Of a DNA stretch of 17,790 nucleotides, positions 1 through 8,388 are shown piece by piece (the stretch's first letter is position 1; every line of letters starts with the position of its first letter). Where the stretch lies: contig CAZQXO010000040.1 of the NCBI GenBank assembly GCA_964597445.1, positions 1-17,790 of the forward strand. Reading direction: 5' to 3'. Origin of the DNA: UBA10649 sp964597445 (GTDB lineage Bacteria > Actinomycetota > Actinomycetes > S36-B12). The position numbers and the translations under genes are program-made. Under the pieces are notes generated by a model. The model was given only the letters and a program-made list of their open reading frames with translations, was not told the origin of the DNA and did not search any database.

Positions 1-572
1 CGGACCGTCTCATCGAGCACGTGGCGCCAGACATCGCCGAGAAGGTCCACCGGGCGAACCTGCGAATCGAGATCGTGGACTGCACCACCGAGATAGGAGC
101 ACCGACGATCGCCGCCTACCTGATGGAGAACGAGCTCCGAGCCGGCTCCTTCAAGGGCGGGGGCGCGGGAACCAGTGTTCGCACAGCACTCATTCGGGCG
201 GTGACCGAGGCTGCACAGGCCCGATGCCTGATCACGGCTGGAGCGCGAGATGACCTGTTCGAACTCGCACGTGCGGCGTCCAGACGTTTCGCACGCATGT
301 CGCGGCCGCAGGAGCTCGAGGAGTACTACGACACGTTCGACGCCTCGACCGGCAGCGTGATCGGAGACATCGAGTGGTTCGTGCAGCGCCTGCGTGATCG
401 CGGCTTCGAGCAGGTGATCGTTCTGCGGCACAGTGCCCCAGGTGACCCGATCCAGGTGGCTCGGGTCATCGTCCCCGGACTCGAGGGCTACTACTTCTCG
501 ACCACGAAGCCGGGCCGGCGGCACGATGAGTGGCGCAAGGCGAACTCCGTGACCTCGGGCGTGGCCTCATGA
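1..572 (+). CDS. YcaO-domain protein, TfuA-associated (5' part missing; copy 1)
   Basis: This is the C-terminal 189 residues of a YcaO-family enzyme; the reading frame is open from base 3 and the start lies upstream of the window. YcaO proteins use ATP to activate a peptide backbone amide; with a TfuA partner they install thioamides. The visible part lines up along its whole length with the C-terminal half of the complete YcaO at 12618-13847, sharing the block FKGGGAGTS and the blocks AVTEAAQARCL, VIVLRH and RVIVPGLEGY; roughly half of the positions match by eye. The ATP-binding motifs of the N-terminal half are not in view. There is no Pro-rich C-terminal tail of the kind seen in azoline-forming YcaOs. 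The stop overlaps the TfuA start (ATGA), so the two are translationally coupled. Family is sure; thioamidation is inferred from the TfuA neighbour. Confidence 0.9.
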   Translation, partial: DRLIEHVAPDIAEKVHRANLRIEIVDCTTEIGAPTIAAYLMENELRAGSFKGGGAGTSVRTALIRAVTEAAQARCLITAGARDDLFELARAASRRFARMSRPQELEEYYDTFDASTGSVIGDIEWFVQRLRDRGFEQVIVLRHSAPGDPIQVARVIVPGLEGYYFSTTKPGRRHDEWRKANSVTSGVAS

Positions 573-1996
573 GCAGTGGCGAACTCAACCCTGTCGACGT
601 CATCTTCCTCGGCCCGTCGCTTCCTCATGCCGAGGCCCGAGCGATCCTTCCCGACGCCGTCCTTCTCGGCCCGGCCACCATGGGTGATGTCCTCGCGGCC
701 TCGACCCGCTACCGCCCGAGATCCATCAGCATCGTCGACGGGACCTTCCTGTCGACCATGTCCGTCTTCCACAAGGAGATCCTCTACGCCCTGGATCAGG
801 GCACGTGGGTCCTCGGTGCCAGCAGCATGGGCGCTCTGCGCGCCGCCGAGTGCGACGACTACGGGATGATCGGCGTCGGTGGCATCTACGAAGCCCTGGC
901 TTCGGGCGAGATCGAGGATGACGACGATGTTGCTCTCACGCACGCCGATGCCGACGCTGACTACCGACCTCTGTCCGACGCCATGGTCACGATTCGGGCG
1001 ACCTTGAACGCCGCCTGCGACGCAGGTGTCATCTCCCTCGACGAGGCCGCGGAGCTGATCGCCCTGCAGAAGGCCCGGTACTTCCCCGATCGTCGCCTGA
1101 GCTCTGTCGCCCAGGATGCTGAGGCGCTCGGGCTTCCTGACCAGCGCGTCGCGGATCTGCGAGCCTGGGTGCGCGGCAATGTCGTCGACCCCAAGCGTGC
1201 GGATGCCATCGCTTTGCTCCACCGAGTGGCCGGGCTTCCCTCCCATGCGATCCCGCTCGAGGATCGCCCAGGCTTGGTCATGTCGGGAGCCTTCAGTTCG
1301 ACGCTCGCACGCGACATCGTCGTCGACCCCGAGAACACCCCGGAGCTGACCCTGGACCGGATCCGGCGCTTCGCCTCTCTTCACCGCCCCGAGTACGCGT
1401 CACTCGTCCGCATCGCCCGGGCGCGCATCGTGCTGGGCCACCTGTCTGTGGCACTCGGTGGACCTCCCACGGAAGAGGAATACGACGAGGCACGCGTCCG
1501 GCTGGCGGCGCGTGTGGGCGTTCCCGTCGGCGAGCTCCACGCGTTCTTCCGGACGAACGATGTGAGCGCGCATGCCGAGAAGTCCATGGTCGGACTCGAC
1601 GCTGCGGTGCACCGAATCGAGCACAGCTGGCTTTCGCGATCGCGTATGGGAGCACTCACGAATGGCGTGATCGCTGAGATGGTGCTGAACGGCTCCTACC
1701 CGCAGATCAAGCAGGAAGCGGCCATGCAGTATCGCTTCGCTGCGAACGTCCACTTCGATCCGCCGCCGGATGCCCAGACGATCCTCTCGACGTTCGTGAG
1801 CCTCACCGGATTCGATCCGGGCATGACCTGGGAGGAGTTCGTCGACCTCGATGAGCATGACCAGTTCACGGAAGTGCTGACGATCATGGAGGTCGCCGTC
1901 AAGGCCAACCATGCCCTCTTCGGAACCGGCCTGATCTCCGGCGGTGACGACCACTTCATTCTCGACCACGGACCGATGCAGAGCCGTGGCCGCTGA
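569..1996 (+). CDS. TfuA-like protein, thioamidation partner of YcaO (copy 1)
   Basis: A 475-residue TfuA-family protein. TfuA proteins work with YcaO in peptide thioamidation; they are thought to help deliver sulfur to, or stimulate, the YcaO. The TfuA core is at the N-terminus (about residues 10-140): VIFLGPSL, then GDVLAASTRYRP, IVDGTFLSTMSVFHKEIL, VLGASSMGALRAAECDDYGM and GVGGIYE, followed by an acidic EDDDDVALTHAD stretch. The remaining 330 residues are a helical-looking extension shared with the second TfuA in this window. The start ATG at 569 overlaps the YcaO stop by four bases; an upstream in-frame start at 530 would run into YcaO and is less likely. It is followed after 19 bases by the HPr-kinase-like gene. 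The core family is clear; the exact reaction is inferred from thioviridamide TvaH/TvaI and methanogen YcaO-TfuA. Confidence 0.92.
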   Translation: MSSGELNPVDVIFLGPSLPHAEARAILPDAVLLGPATMGDVLAASTRYRPRSISIVDGTFLSTMSVFHKEILYALDQGTWVLGASSMGALRAAECDDYGMIGVGGIYEALASGEIEDDDDVALTHADADADYRPLSDAMVTIRATLNAACDAGVISLDEAAELIALQKARYFPDRRLSSVAQDAEALGLPDQRVADLRAWVRGNVVDPKRADAIALLHRVAGLPSHAIPLEDRPGLVMSGAFSSTLARDIVVDPENTPELTLDRIRRFASLHRPEYASLVRIARARIVLGHLSVALGGPPTEEEYDEARVRLAARVGVPVGELHAFFRTNDVSAHAEKSMVGLDAAVHRIEHSWLSRSRMGALTNGVIAEMVLNGSYPQIKQEAAMQYRFAANVHFDPPPDAQTILSTFVSLTGFDPGMTWEEFVDLDEHDQFTEVLTIMEVAVKANHALFGTGLISGGDDHFILDHGPMQSRGR

Positions 1997-2015
1997 TGCC
2001 AGGGGCGCCCCCGGG

Positions 2016-2834
2016 GTGAGTCATTCACTTGTCTCCGTGGAGTGGAAGGAGGCAGCTGTCCCGCCGGGCGCGCCGATGGCCGGCTGGGACGTCACTGGTG
2101 GCGTCGGCCTGCTCACGCTCCCCGGACTCGGCGCAGCCCGGATCAGCGAGTCCGTGATCGTGCTGCTGACCCCGGATGAGAGCACGGCACGGGCTCTCTG
2201 GGCCCGGATCGGCGACTGGGCCGTGGCCCAGGCGCTCCAGGCCCGTGGACTCACCGTGCTGCGAGGGGCCGCGATCGGTCGAGACGGTCGGATCGTCGTT
2301 TTCAGTGGTCCGCCTCGGTGCGGTGCCTCGATCTCGGCACTGATCGCGTGCCAGCAGGGGTGGGGGCTGGTGGCCGATGGTCACGTCGTGCTGGATCCCA
2401 GCGGCCGCATCCTCCATGCCTCGACGGAAGTTGTGGTCGACACGGACTCCATCTCCCCGCTCCCCCCGACTTTCGCACGTCGCGCCCTGCCCACCCGACG
2501 GCCGCGAACTGCGGTCACCGTCGATACTCACCCGGGTGGGATCGTGAGCGATCTGGTCCTGATGTCGATGATGCAGGGCATGGCGACGATCTCGGTGACC
2601 GACCCTGAACCCGACGCCCTCCTCGGACAGCTCCTCGTCCACGCTGCCTTCGACAGGTCCCTGCCGGCGACGTCACCGAAGCCGCTCTCGGTCGTCCTCG
2701 GGATCCCGGGAATCCGTCTGACGCGTCTGGTCCGCCCCTTCTCCCTTCGTCCGGAGCACGGGCCCGAGTGTCGGCCCCCGGGCATCGTCCAGGCACTGAT
2801 GGCCCGCGTGACGTCTCCGCCGGCGGCGCCATGA
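2016..2834 (+). CDS. HPr-kinase-like (HprK-related) protein with degenerate P-loop
   Basis: A 272-residue protein that resembles the HPr serine kinase C-terminal fold as found in RiPP clusters, where relatives phosphorylate a peptide (for example in some lasso peptide clusters). The recognisable segment is at residues 80-115: VLRGAAI, a short G-x-D-G turn, IVVFSG, then the P-loop at 98-105. That loop reads GPPRCGAS, so the invariant Walker A lysine is Ala104. The following ADD-type acidic pair is also reduced (LVADGHVVLD). It may therefore be a pseudokinase that binds peptide or nucleotide rather than a catalyst. I chose GTG 2016 because AGGGG lies 10 bases upstream; GTG 1986 or ATG 1944 would overlap TfuA further. 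The stop overlaps the sulfotransferase start by ATGA. Family assignment is moderate; function is unknown. Confidence 0.55.
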   Translation: MSHSLVSVEWKEAAVPPGAPMAGWDVTGGVGLLTLPGLGAARISESVIVLLTPDESTARALWARIGDWAVAQALQARGLTVLRGAAIGRDGRIVVFSGPPRCGASISALIACQQGWGLVADGHVVLDPSGRILHASTEVVVDTDSISPLPPTFARRALPTRRPRTAVTVDTHPGGIVSDLVLMSMMQGMATISVTDPEPDALLGQLLVHAAFDRSLPATSPKPLSVVLGIPGIRLTRLVRPFSLRPEHGPECRPPGIVQALMARVTSPPAAP

Positions 2835-3634
2835 GCGGCGCCAACTGCTGGCTCGCCTCCTACCCGAAGTCGGGCAACACCTGGGTGCGGGCCCTGGTCG
2901 ATGCCCTCGTCTCGGGTGGAAGTCCGCGGCTCAACCACCTGTCAGCCGACACATCAATGAGGGATCCGGTACTCGGCCTCTCGCCGAGCGCCTTCACGGT
3001 CGAGGAGCTCCTGCCGATCAGCCGACGGACGTGGCTGGGCCAGGCCCCTGACCGCGGCTTCCGCCTGGTCAAGACGCATGCGGCCTGGCTGCCGGGCGAG
3101 GACGGCTACCCGATTCGCTGGCAGCCTGAGGGGGCACGAGCGATCTACCTCACGCGCGACCCACGCGATGTCGCGGTGAGCTGGGCGCACCATCTCCTCA
3201 CGTCTCCTGCGCTGGCCATCGACGCCATGCGCGACGGCGTGCCATTCGACGCTGATCGGCTGGATCCGATGCTGGAGCTTCCCTCATGGTCTGAGCACGT
3301 GCGGTCCTGGCTCCATCAGGATGATGTGCCCACGCTGGTCCTGTCCTATGAGCAACTGCAGGAGAACACGATCGCCTGCGTCCTCGAGATCATGGACTGG
3401 CTGTCGCTCGCGGCCACGCGACAGGAGGCGGAGGCCGCCGTCGAGCGCTGCAGGTTCGCCAACCTGGTCGCGCAGGAGGCCATGACGGGGTTCGTGGAGG
3501 CACCGTCACACAAGCGGGCCTTCTTCCGTCGTGGCATCGTCGGTGCCTGGCGCATGGAATTGGAGCCGGAGCTCGTCGCCCGGGTCGAGAGGGAGCACGC
3601 CGAGATGATGGAGCGCTGCGGATACCTCCCGTGA
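2831..3634 (+). CDS. PAPS-dependent sulfotransferase
   Basis: A 267-residue cytosolic-type sulfotransferase (Sulfotransfer_1 fold), which moves the sulfuryl group of PAPS to a hydroxyl or amine. The 5'-phosphosulfate loop is YPKSGNTW (residues 11-18), close to the N-terminus as usual. KTHAAWLP at 81-88 carries the likely catalytic base His83. The 3'-phosphate-binding segment is YLTRDPRDVAVSW (106-118). Near the C-terminus, FFRRGIVGAWR matches the family's RKGxxGDW-type PAPS contact, with Ala in place of the usual Asp. The ATG at 2831 overlaps the stop of the preceding gene (ATGA), so it is the last gene of the YcaO-TfuA-HprK-like operon. An in-frame ATG at 2768 would overlap the previous gene by 67 bases and leave the P-loop far from the N-terminus. 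Substrate is inferred to be the modified peptide, from operon membership only. Confidence 0.9.
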   Translation: MSGANCWLASYPKSGNTWVRALVDALVSGGSPRLNHLSADTSMRDPVLGLSPSAFTVEELLPISRRTWLGQAPDRGFRLVKTHAAWLPGEDGYPIRWQPEGARAIYLTRDPRDVAVSWAHHLLTSPALAIDAMRDGVPFDADRLDPMLELPSWSEHVRSWLHQDDVPTLVLSYEQLQENTIACVLEIMDWLSLAATRQEAEAAVERCRFANLVAQEAMTGFVEAPSHKRAFFRRGIVGAWRMELEPELVARVEREHAEMMERCGYLP

Positions 3635-3680
3635 TCCGTCATGACGGGTCACACCCTCGACCGTCAACCGGCGGCCGATG

Positions 3681-3698
3681 GGCGCTGCGCTCAGCGCC
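3681..3698 (+). terminator. Possible weak terminator hairpin after the sulfotransferase
   Basis: GGCGCTG at 3681-3687 pairs perfectly with CAGCGCC at 3692-3698 around a 4-base loop. No T run follows, so it may only be an RNA end stabiliser or a chance dyad in GC-rich DNA. It sits in the 118-base gap (3635-3752) between the sulfotransferase and the hydrolase; I see no convincing promoter or other element in that gap. Confidence 0.3.
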
Positions 3699-3752
3699 TC
3701 ATGCCAGTATGAACCCGCAACCACGTCAGGAACGGCTCACTCAGGGGACTCC

Positions 3753-5774
3753 ATGGACCACTCCGCCAGCACCGGTCTCGTCGGTGCCGCCTTCGCGGCG
3801 GCCCGCTCCTACCAGCCGAACCTGCTGACCCGGGCCTCACGCGATCAGGCGATCATCACCGGCGTCACGTCGGCGGCGGCCTACGGCATCTTCTCCGCCG
3901 GTGACTCGCTGCTCGAGGCTGTTGCCTCGCGGGTGAGCCGCTCGGAGCAGCCGTCGGGCGCGGCACGACTTCTGGTCGCGGGGGCGGTGGGCGCTGCCGG
4001 TGCCGGCACTGCCGCAGCACTGAGGTGGCGGGAGCACGAGGCCGGTAAGCGTGCGGTCGTCCGCCTGGTCGGCCAGAGCGCTGCGGCGATCGCGGCCGCC
4101 AGCGTCATCACGACCGCCGCCAGCGGCACCCGCACTCACCCCGGCCGCAAGACGGCCCTGGCTGCTGCCGCGCTCGTCGGCGTCGGTTCGTGGCTGAGCC
4201 TGCGGCCCTGGGACCAGCGGCCCGGTTCCCTCGCCGAGGGGGATGCGCCGGGAGCGACCACGACCGATGCCGGAGTGTTCCTCGAGGACAAGGTGCGCGA
4301 GGTCTCTCCGGCCCAGGCGGCAGGTATCGGCGTGGGGGTGGCTGCGGCCACGTACGGCCTCGCCCGGGCGGAGTCGGCTCTCACCCACGCGACTGCGCGT
4401 GCGGCGACCGTCCTCATCGGCGGCGAGCCCCAGGACCATCGCATGCTGGGTCGCATGACGAGTGCGGCGATCTCCGTCGCAGTCGGCTGGTACGCCGTCG
4501 CCAAGGTCTCAGCCCTGCTGAGCAAGGGCGGTGGCGCCGTGGAGCCGGGCATGCGCACACCGCCGTCCGTGCCGGAGATCACGGGCTCCCCGGAGTCAGG
4601 TGTCGACTGGATGAAGGTGACCCGCGAGGGCGCACGGTGGCTCGGCATGACCCTGCAGCCGGAGGGCATCGCCTCGGTGATGGGTGTCGAGTCCGCGAAG
4701 CAGCCGATCCGCGTCTACGCGTCGCTCGACATGACCGACGATGACGAGGAGCGAGCTCGCATGCTCCTCGCGGAGATCGACCGCACCCACGCGCTGGAGC
4801 GCAAGGCCTTCGCGCTGTTCTCGCCGACGGGCTCCGGCTACGTCAACTACGTGGCGACCGAGACCTTCGAATACCTCATGCTCGGCGACTGCGCCTCGGC
4901 AGCGATCCAGTACTCGGTCCTTCCTTCAGCCCTGTCCCTCACGCGCGTGCCGACCGGCACGGCGCAGACGGAGATGGTGGTGAAGGGCATCGCCGAGCGC
5001 CTTCTGGCCATGCCGAAGTCCAAGCGCCCGAAGATCTTCCTCTTCGGCGAGAGCCTTGGCTCGCAGGTGAGCGAGGAGATGTTCCGCGGCATGGGAGTGC
5101 TCGGACTCGATGGCACGGGCATCGATGCTGCGCTCTGGATCGGCACACCTGCGGCGACGGTGTGGCGCCAGCAGCTGTGGGGCACGCGCACCATCGCCGA
5201 GCCGCCGCAGGTGGGCCCCGGCGCGGTGTACCTGCCTCGCGGACTGAGTGACTGGCGGGCCCTGCCGGCTGCCGAGCGCGAGAAGGTCCAGTACCTGCTG
5301 CTGCAGAACGGCGACGACCCGATCCCGAAGTTCGGTTCGCAGTTGGGTTGGCGCAAGCCCGACTGGCTGGGCCCGGACGACACTCGCCCGCACGGATCCC
5401 CGCACGGCACGCGCTGGCTGCCGGGCATGACTCTGCTCACGACGTTCTTCGACATGCAGAACGCTCTTGTGCCCACGCCGGGCATCTTCGCCGAGGGCGG
5501 CCACGACTACCGCGACGTGCTTCCGGAGGCCCTGCGGCAGACGTGGCGACTCCCGGCCACCGATGAGCAGATGGCCCGCGTCCAAGAGGTCCTGCGCACG
5601 CGCGAGCTCGCGTGGGAGCTGTACCGGGACTGGACGGCGGCTCTCGACAAGCCAGCAGACAAGCAGGCCGAGGCCAAGGCCAAGGTGCTCGCGACCGCGT
5701 CGAAGTACACCGGGCGATCGATCGACGAGGCTGCCCTGCAATCGATCATCGACGAAGGGCTCCAGCCCCGCTGA
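3753..5774 (+). CDS. Abhydrolase_9-type membrane alpha/beta hydrolase
   Basis: A 673-residue protein of the actinobacterial two-part Abhydrolase_9 family (older name DUF2319). The N-terminal ~270 residues hold about six hydrophobic, Ala/Gly-rich membrane segments. The C-terminal ~370 residues are an alpha/beta hydrolase domain with the nucleophile elbow GESLGS (Ser434), a probable acid in QNGDDPIPKFG (Asp521/522) and a probable His584 in GGHDYRD. The active site would face one side of the membrane; the substrate is not known for the family. The start ATG 3753 has AGGGG five bases upstream; an in-frame ATG at 3678 lacks a good ribosome site. It lies between the two biosynthetic blocks, same strand as the sulfotransferase but 118 bases away, and converges with the export operon. 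It may be a bystander or a cluster hydrolase; the sequence does not decide. Confidence 0.82.
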   Translation: MDHSASTGLVGAAFAAARSYQPNLLTRASRDQAIITGVTSAAAYGIFSAGDSLLEAVASRVSRSEQPSGAARLLVAGAVGAAGAGTAAALRWREHEAGKRAVVRLVGQSAAAIAAASVITTAASGTRTHPGRKTALAAAALVGVGSWLSLRPWDQRPGSLAEGDAPGATTTDAGVFLEDKVREVSPAQAAGIGVGVAAATYGLARAESALTHATARAATVLIGGEPQDHRMLGRMTSAAISVAVGWYAVAKVSALLSKGGGAVEPGMRTPPSVPEITGSPESGVDWMKVTREGARWLGMTLQPEGIASVMGVESAKQPIRVYASLDMTDDDEERARMLLAEIDRTHALERKAFALFSPTGSGYVNYVATETFEYLMLGDCASAAIQYSVLPSALSLTRVPTGTAQTEMVVKGIAERLLAMPKSKRPKIFLFGESLGSQVSEEMFRGMGVLGLDGTGIDAALWIGTPAATVWRQQLWGTRTIAEPPQVGPGAVYLPRGLSDWRALPAAEREKVQYLLLQNGDDPIPKFGSQLGWRKPDWLGPDDTRPHGSPHGTRWLPGMTLLTTFFDMQNALVPTPGIFAEGGHDYRDVLPEALRQTWRLPATDEQMARVQEVLRTRELAWELYRDWTAALDKPADKQAEAKAKVLATASKYTGRSIDEAALQSIIDEGLQPR

Positions 5775-5788
5775 ACGTGACTCCGCTG

Positions 5789-5802
5789 GGCCGCCGTCGG
5801 CC
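5789..5802. terminator. Small dyad between convergent genes
   Basis: GGCCG-CCGT-CGGCC forms a 5-bp stem in the 43-base gap between the stops of the hydrolase and the export ABC protein. It could act in both directions but is short and lacks T runs on either strand, so it is only a candidate. Confidence 0.25.
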
Positions 5803-5817
5803 TGCGCGGTGCAGGTG

Positions 5818-8388
5818 TCAGGCGGTCTGCCGACGTACGAGGGCGTAGAACGCCCCCTGGCGTGCCATGAGCTCGTCGTACGTGCCGGCCTCGACCGCCA
5901 CGCCCTTCTCCATCACGACGATGGAGTCAGCGGCCATGATCGTCGAGAGGCGATGGGCGATGACGATACGAGTCGCCTGCAGGGCGTTCATGGCCTCCGT
6001 GACGTGAGCCTGGCTGGCGTTGTCCAGCGCACTCGTCGCCTCGTCGAGGATGAGGATCGACGGATTGTGGACCAGAGCACGTGCCAGGAGGATGCGCTGG
6101 GCCTGGCCACCGGAGATGTTGCCCGGATCGATGACCGTCTGCATCTTCATCGGCATGGCCTCGATCTCCTCGCCGATCGCAGCCTTGTAGGCGGCCTCCC
6201 ACGCGAGGTTCTCATCCTGCGACGCCCCGCCGAGGATGTTCTTGGCGATGCTTCCCCGCGTGATGCGTCCGTTCTGGACCACGACACCCATCTGATTGCG
6301 CACGAGAGTCGCGTCGAGATCGCGCAGGTCGCGGCCGTCGAACAGCACCTGGCCCCGCTCGGCGCTGTCGAAGCCGAGCAGGAGCCGCGTGATCGTGGAC
6401 TTGCCGGCACCTGAGGCGCCGACGAGGGCCACCATCGTTCCCGGCTCGACCGTGAGATCGAGTCCACGCAGCACCATGGGGCCATCGGGGGTGTAGCGGA
6501 AGTGGATGTCACGCAGTTCGATGCGACCGGTGAGCGGCCCGGGATCCTGCTTCGCGCCGGCCGTCTCGGGAAGCTCCTCCATGATCGGGCGGAGCAGGTT
6601 GAAGGTCGGCCCTGCGTTGGCGAGCGGGGAGATGAGGCTCGAGAGCCCCGAGATTGCGGCGAACGCCAGCCCGTAGGCACTCGAGAAGGCGAGGTAGGTC
6701 GCGGTGGTGATCCCCGAGTTTCCGCCCTCCCACTGGTAGTACACGACCATGTAGAAGACGGCTGACGCACCCGAGGCGATGAAGATGAACCACGAGTTCA
6801 GGCGTCCGGCCACGAGCGTCTGCTTCGACATGGCGACGGCCTGCTCGCGAGCGATGTCGAGGTACTGGGCCTCCATGCGGTCCTCTGCATGGGCGATGCG
6901 GATCTTCATGATCCCGGAGAGCATCTGCACCAGCCAGCCGTTCCCCTGACGGGAGTACTTCAGCGCCTCGGTGGCCTGTCGAGTGAGTGCGCGAATCGCG
7001 AGGACCAGCACGAGGATCGTGACACCCAGGACGACCAAGGCAGCCAGACCGAGTGTGACGTCGTAGCTGAACATCAGGAACAGGTTGACGAGGCCGAACA
7101 CGGCGGCCAGGGCCGCGCTCACGACCTGGACGCTCACGAGCGACGACAGTGAGTCGACGGCTAGGACTCGGACCGTGAGGTCACCGCTGCTGTAGCCGCG
7201 GAAGAAAGAGGCAGGAAGCGAGAGAACCCGGTCCCAGAAGGCTGACTGCATGTGGAGGGTGGCGTTCTGGGAGATGCGGGACACCGTGAAGCTCTGGACC
7301 AGCGAGAAGACGAAGGCCACCAGTGCGGCGATCGCAAGGGCGAGGCCGATCTGGACGAGCAGGGCCGACTGGCCCTCGGGGATGACGGCGCCCACGACGA
7401 TGTTGGTCATCGTCGGCGTGATCAGGCCCAGGAGGGCGATACCGAGCGCCATGCCGCAGGCGAGCAGCCAGAGCGCTCCGCTGTTGTGCATCCCGAGACG
7501 CAGGACGTCACGCACGGTCGCGGCGCGATTGGGCGTGAGTGGTGCATAGAACTCCACCGCGCGAGGAGCCAGGTGCTGACTCGCCTCCTCTGTGAGCCGG
7601 CGGGGAGCAGGATCGTCAGGCCCCTGGATCGTGTAGCCGCCAGCACGCCGCACGAGGGCCACAGGCGTGGGTCGACCGTCGGCCCCGATGAGGGCACCGA
7701 GGTAGTTGGCCGTGGAGATCTGCTGCCAGTTGGCGGTCAGGGCGACATCGCGGTAACGGACCCCGGAGGCATGCGCGACCAGCCGCAGGGGGTCCGTGGT
7801 CTTGGTGAGGGCATCCTCCGGCGGAGTCACCACGGTGAACCCATCGGCATCGCCGAGAATGGTCACCACGGCGATGAGGGGAAGTGATCCCACCTCTACC
7901 ATCGGGTTGCGCAGGGTGGTGGCCGAGTAGGCCACGCGCTGCATCGTGGTGTCGTAGGTCGCCCGCGTGTTGCTGAGGCTGGCGTGGAAGGTGCGTGCCC
8001 GCTCCTCTGCATCCGCTGTGAGGGCCGCGGAGATCGCGGCACTCAGCGCCACGGGGATGTCGGGCTGGCCGACGATCGCCCCGGCCATGCCCAGGCGGTC
8101 CTCGACGGCCGTGGCGAAGGCCTCCAGGGCAGCGGTGGGATCGGCCCCCTCGGGGACGGCGTCCGACAGCACACCGCCGAGTCGGGGGACGACGATCAGT
8201 CGATGCGGATCATGGGAGGGGAAGGCCGCATGGCCGATGACCAGTTCAGCGATCGGGAATCGGGTGCCGTCCTCACCGACGACGAAGACGTCGGCCTCCC
8301 CGTCGATCACCCAGACGGGAGCGTCACCGGCACTGAGTGTGGGGATGGCGGAGGACATGGGGTTCTCCGGGGTCTCAGGTACCGACAT
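5818..8388 (-). CDS. NHLM-type RiPP export ABC transporter, permease/ATP-binding protein (second ABC subunit)
   Basis: An 856-residue ABC exporter that matches the second ABC protein of NHLM (nitrile-hydratase-leader microcin) export systems. About 330 N-terminal residues hold the family's characteristic extra region: a beta-rich module beginning APVWVIDGEADVFVV and, further on, a segment TANWQQISTANYLGAL with AGGYTIQGPDD, reminiscent of a decayed peptidase-like domain. A six-helix permease follows (about 345-620), then the ATPase: Walker A GASGAGKST (657-665), signature ISGGQ (about 758), Walker B ILILDEA (about 778-784) and H-loop IAHR. The start at 8388 has GGAG nine bases upstream and overlaps the stop of the peptidase transporter by 14 bases; a start at 8358 is possible. 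It is the last gene of the minus-strand operon. It probably forms a heterodimer with, or works next to, the C39 transporter. Confidence 0.9.
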   Translation of the reverse strand: MSVPETPENPMSSAIPTLSAGDAPVWVIDGEADVFVVGEDGTRFPIAELVIGHAAFPSHDPHRLIVVPRLGGVLSDAVPEGADPTAALEAFATAVEDRLGMAGAIVGQPDIPVALSAAISAALTADAEERARTFHASLSNTRATYDTTMQRVAYSATTLRNPMVEVGSLPLIAVVTILGDADGFTVVTPPEDALTKTTDPLRLVAHASGVRYRDVALTANWQQISTANYLGALIGADGRPTPVALVRRAGGYTIQGPDDPAPRRLTEEASQHLAPRAVEFYAPLTPNRAATVRDVLRLGMHNSGALWLLACGMALGIALLGLITPTMTNIVVGAVIPEGQSALLVQIGLALAIAALVAFVFSLVQSFTVSRISQNATLHMQSAFWDRVLSLPASFFRGYSSGDLTVRVLAVDSLSSLVSVQVVSAALAAVFGLVNLFLMFSYDVTLGLAALVVLGVTILVLVLAIRALTRQATEALKYSRQGNGWLVQMLSGIMKIRIAHAEDRMEAQYLDIAREQAVAMSKQTLVAGRLNSWFIFIASGASAVFYMVVYYQWEGGNSGITTATYLAFSSAYGLAFAAISGLSSLISPLANAGPTFNLLRPIMEELPETAGAKQDPGPLTGRIELRDIHFRYTPDGPMVLRGLDLTVEPGTMVALVGASGAGKSTITRLLLGFDSAERGQVLFDGRDLRDLDATLVRNQMGVVVQNGRITRGSIAKNILGGASQDENLAWEAAYKAAIGEEIEAMPMKMQTVIDPGNISGGQAQRILLARALVHNPSILILDEATSALDNASQAHVTEAMNALQATRIVIAHRLSTIMAADSIVVMEKGVAVEAGTYDELMARQGAFYALVRRQTA

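Noticed and set aside
491..1384. Minus-strand open frame of 297 codons across the first TfuA gene
   Set aside because: It is antisense to a clear TfuA core and shows the same low-information composition as other shadows.
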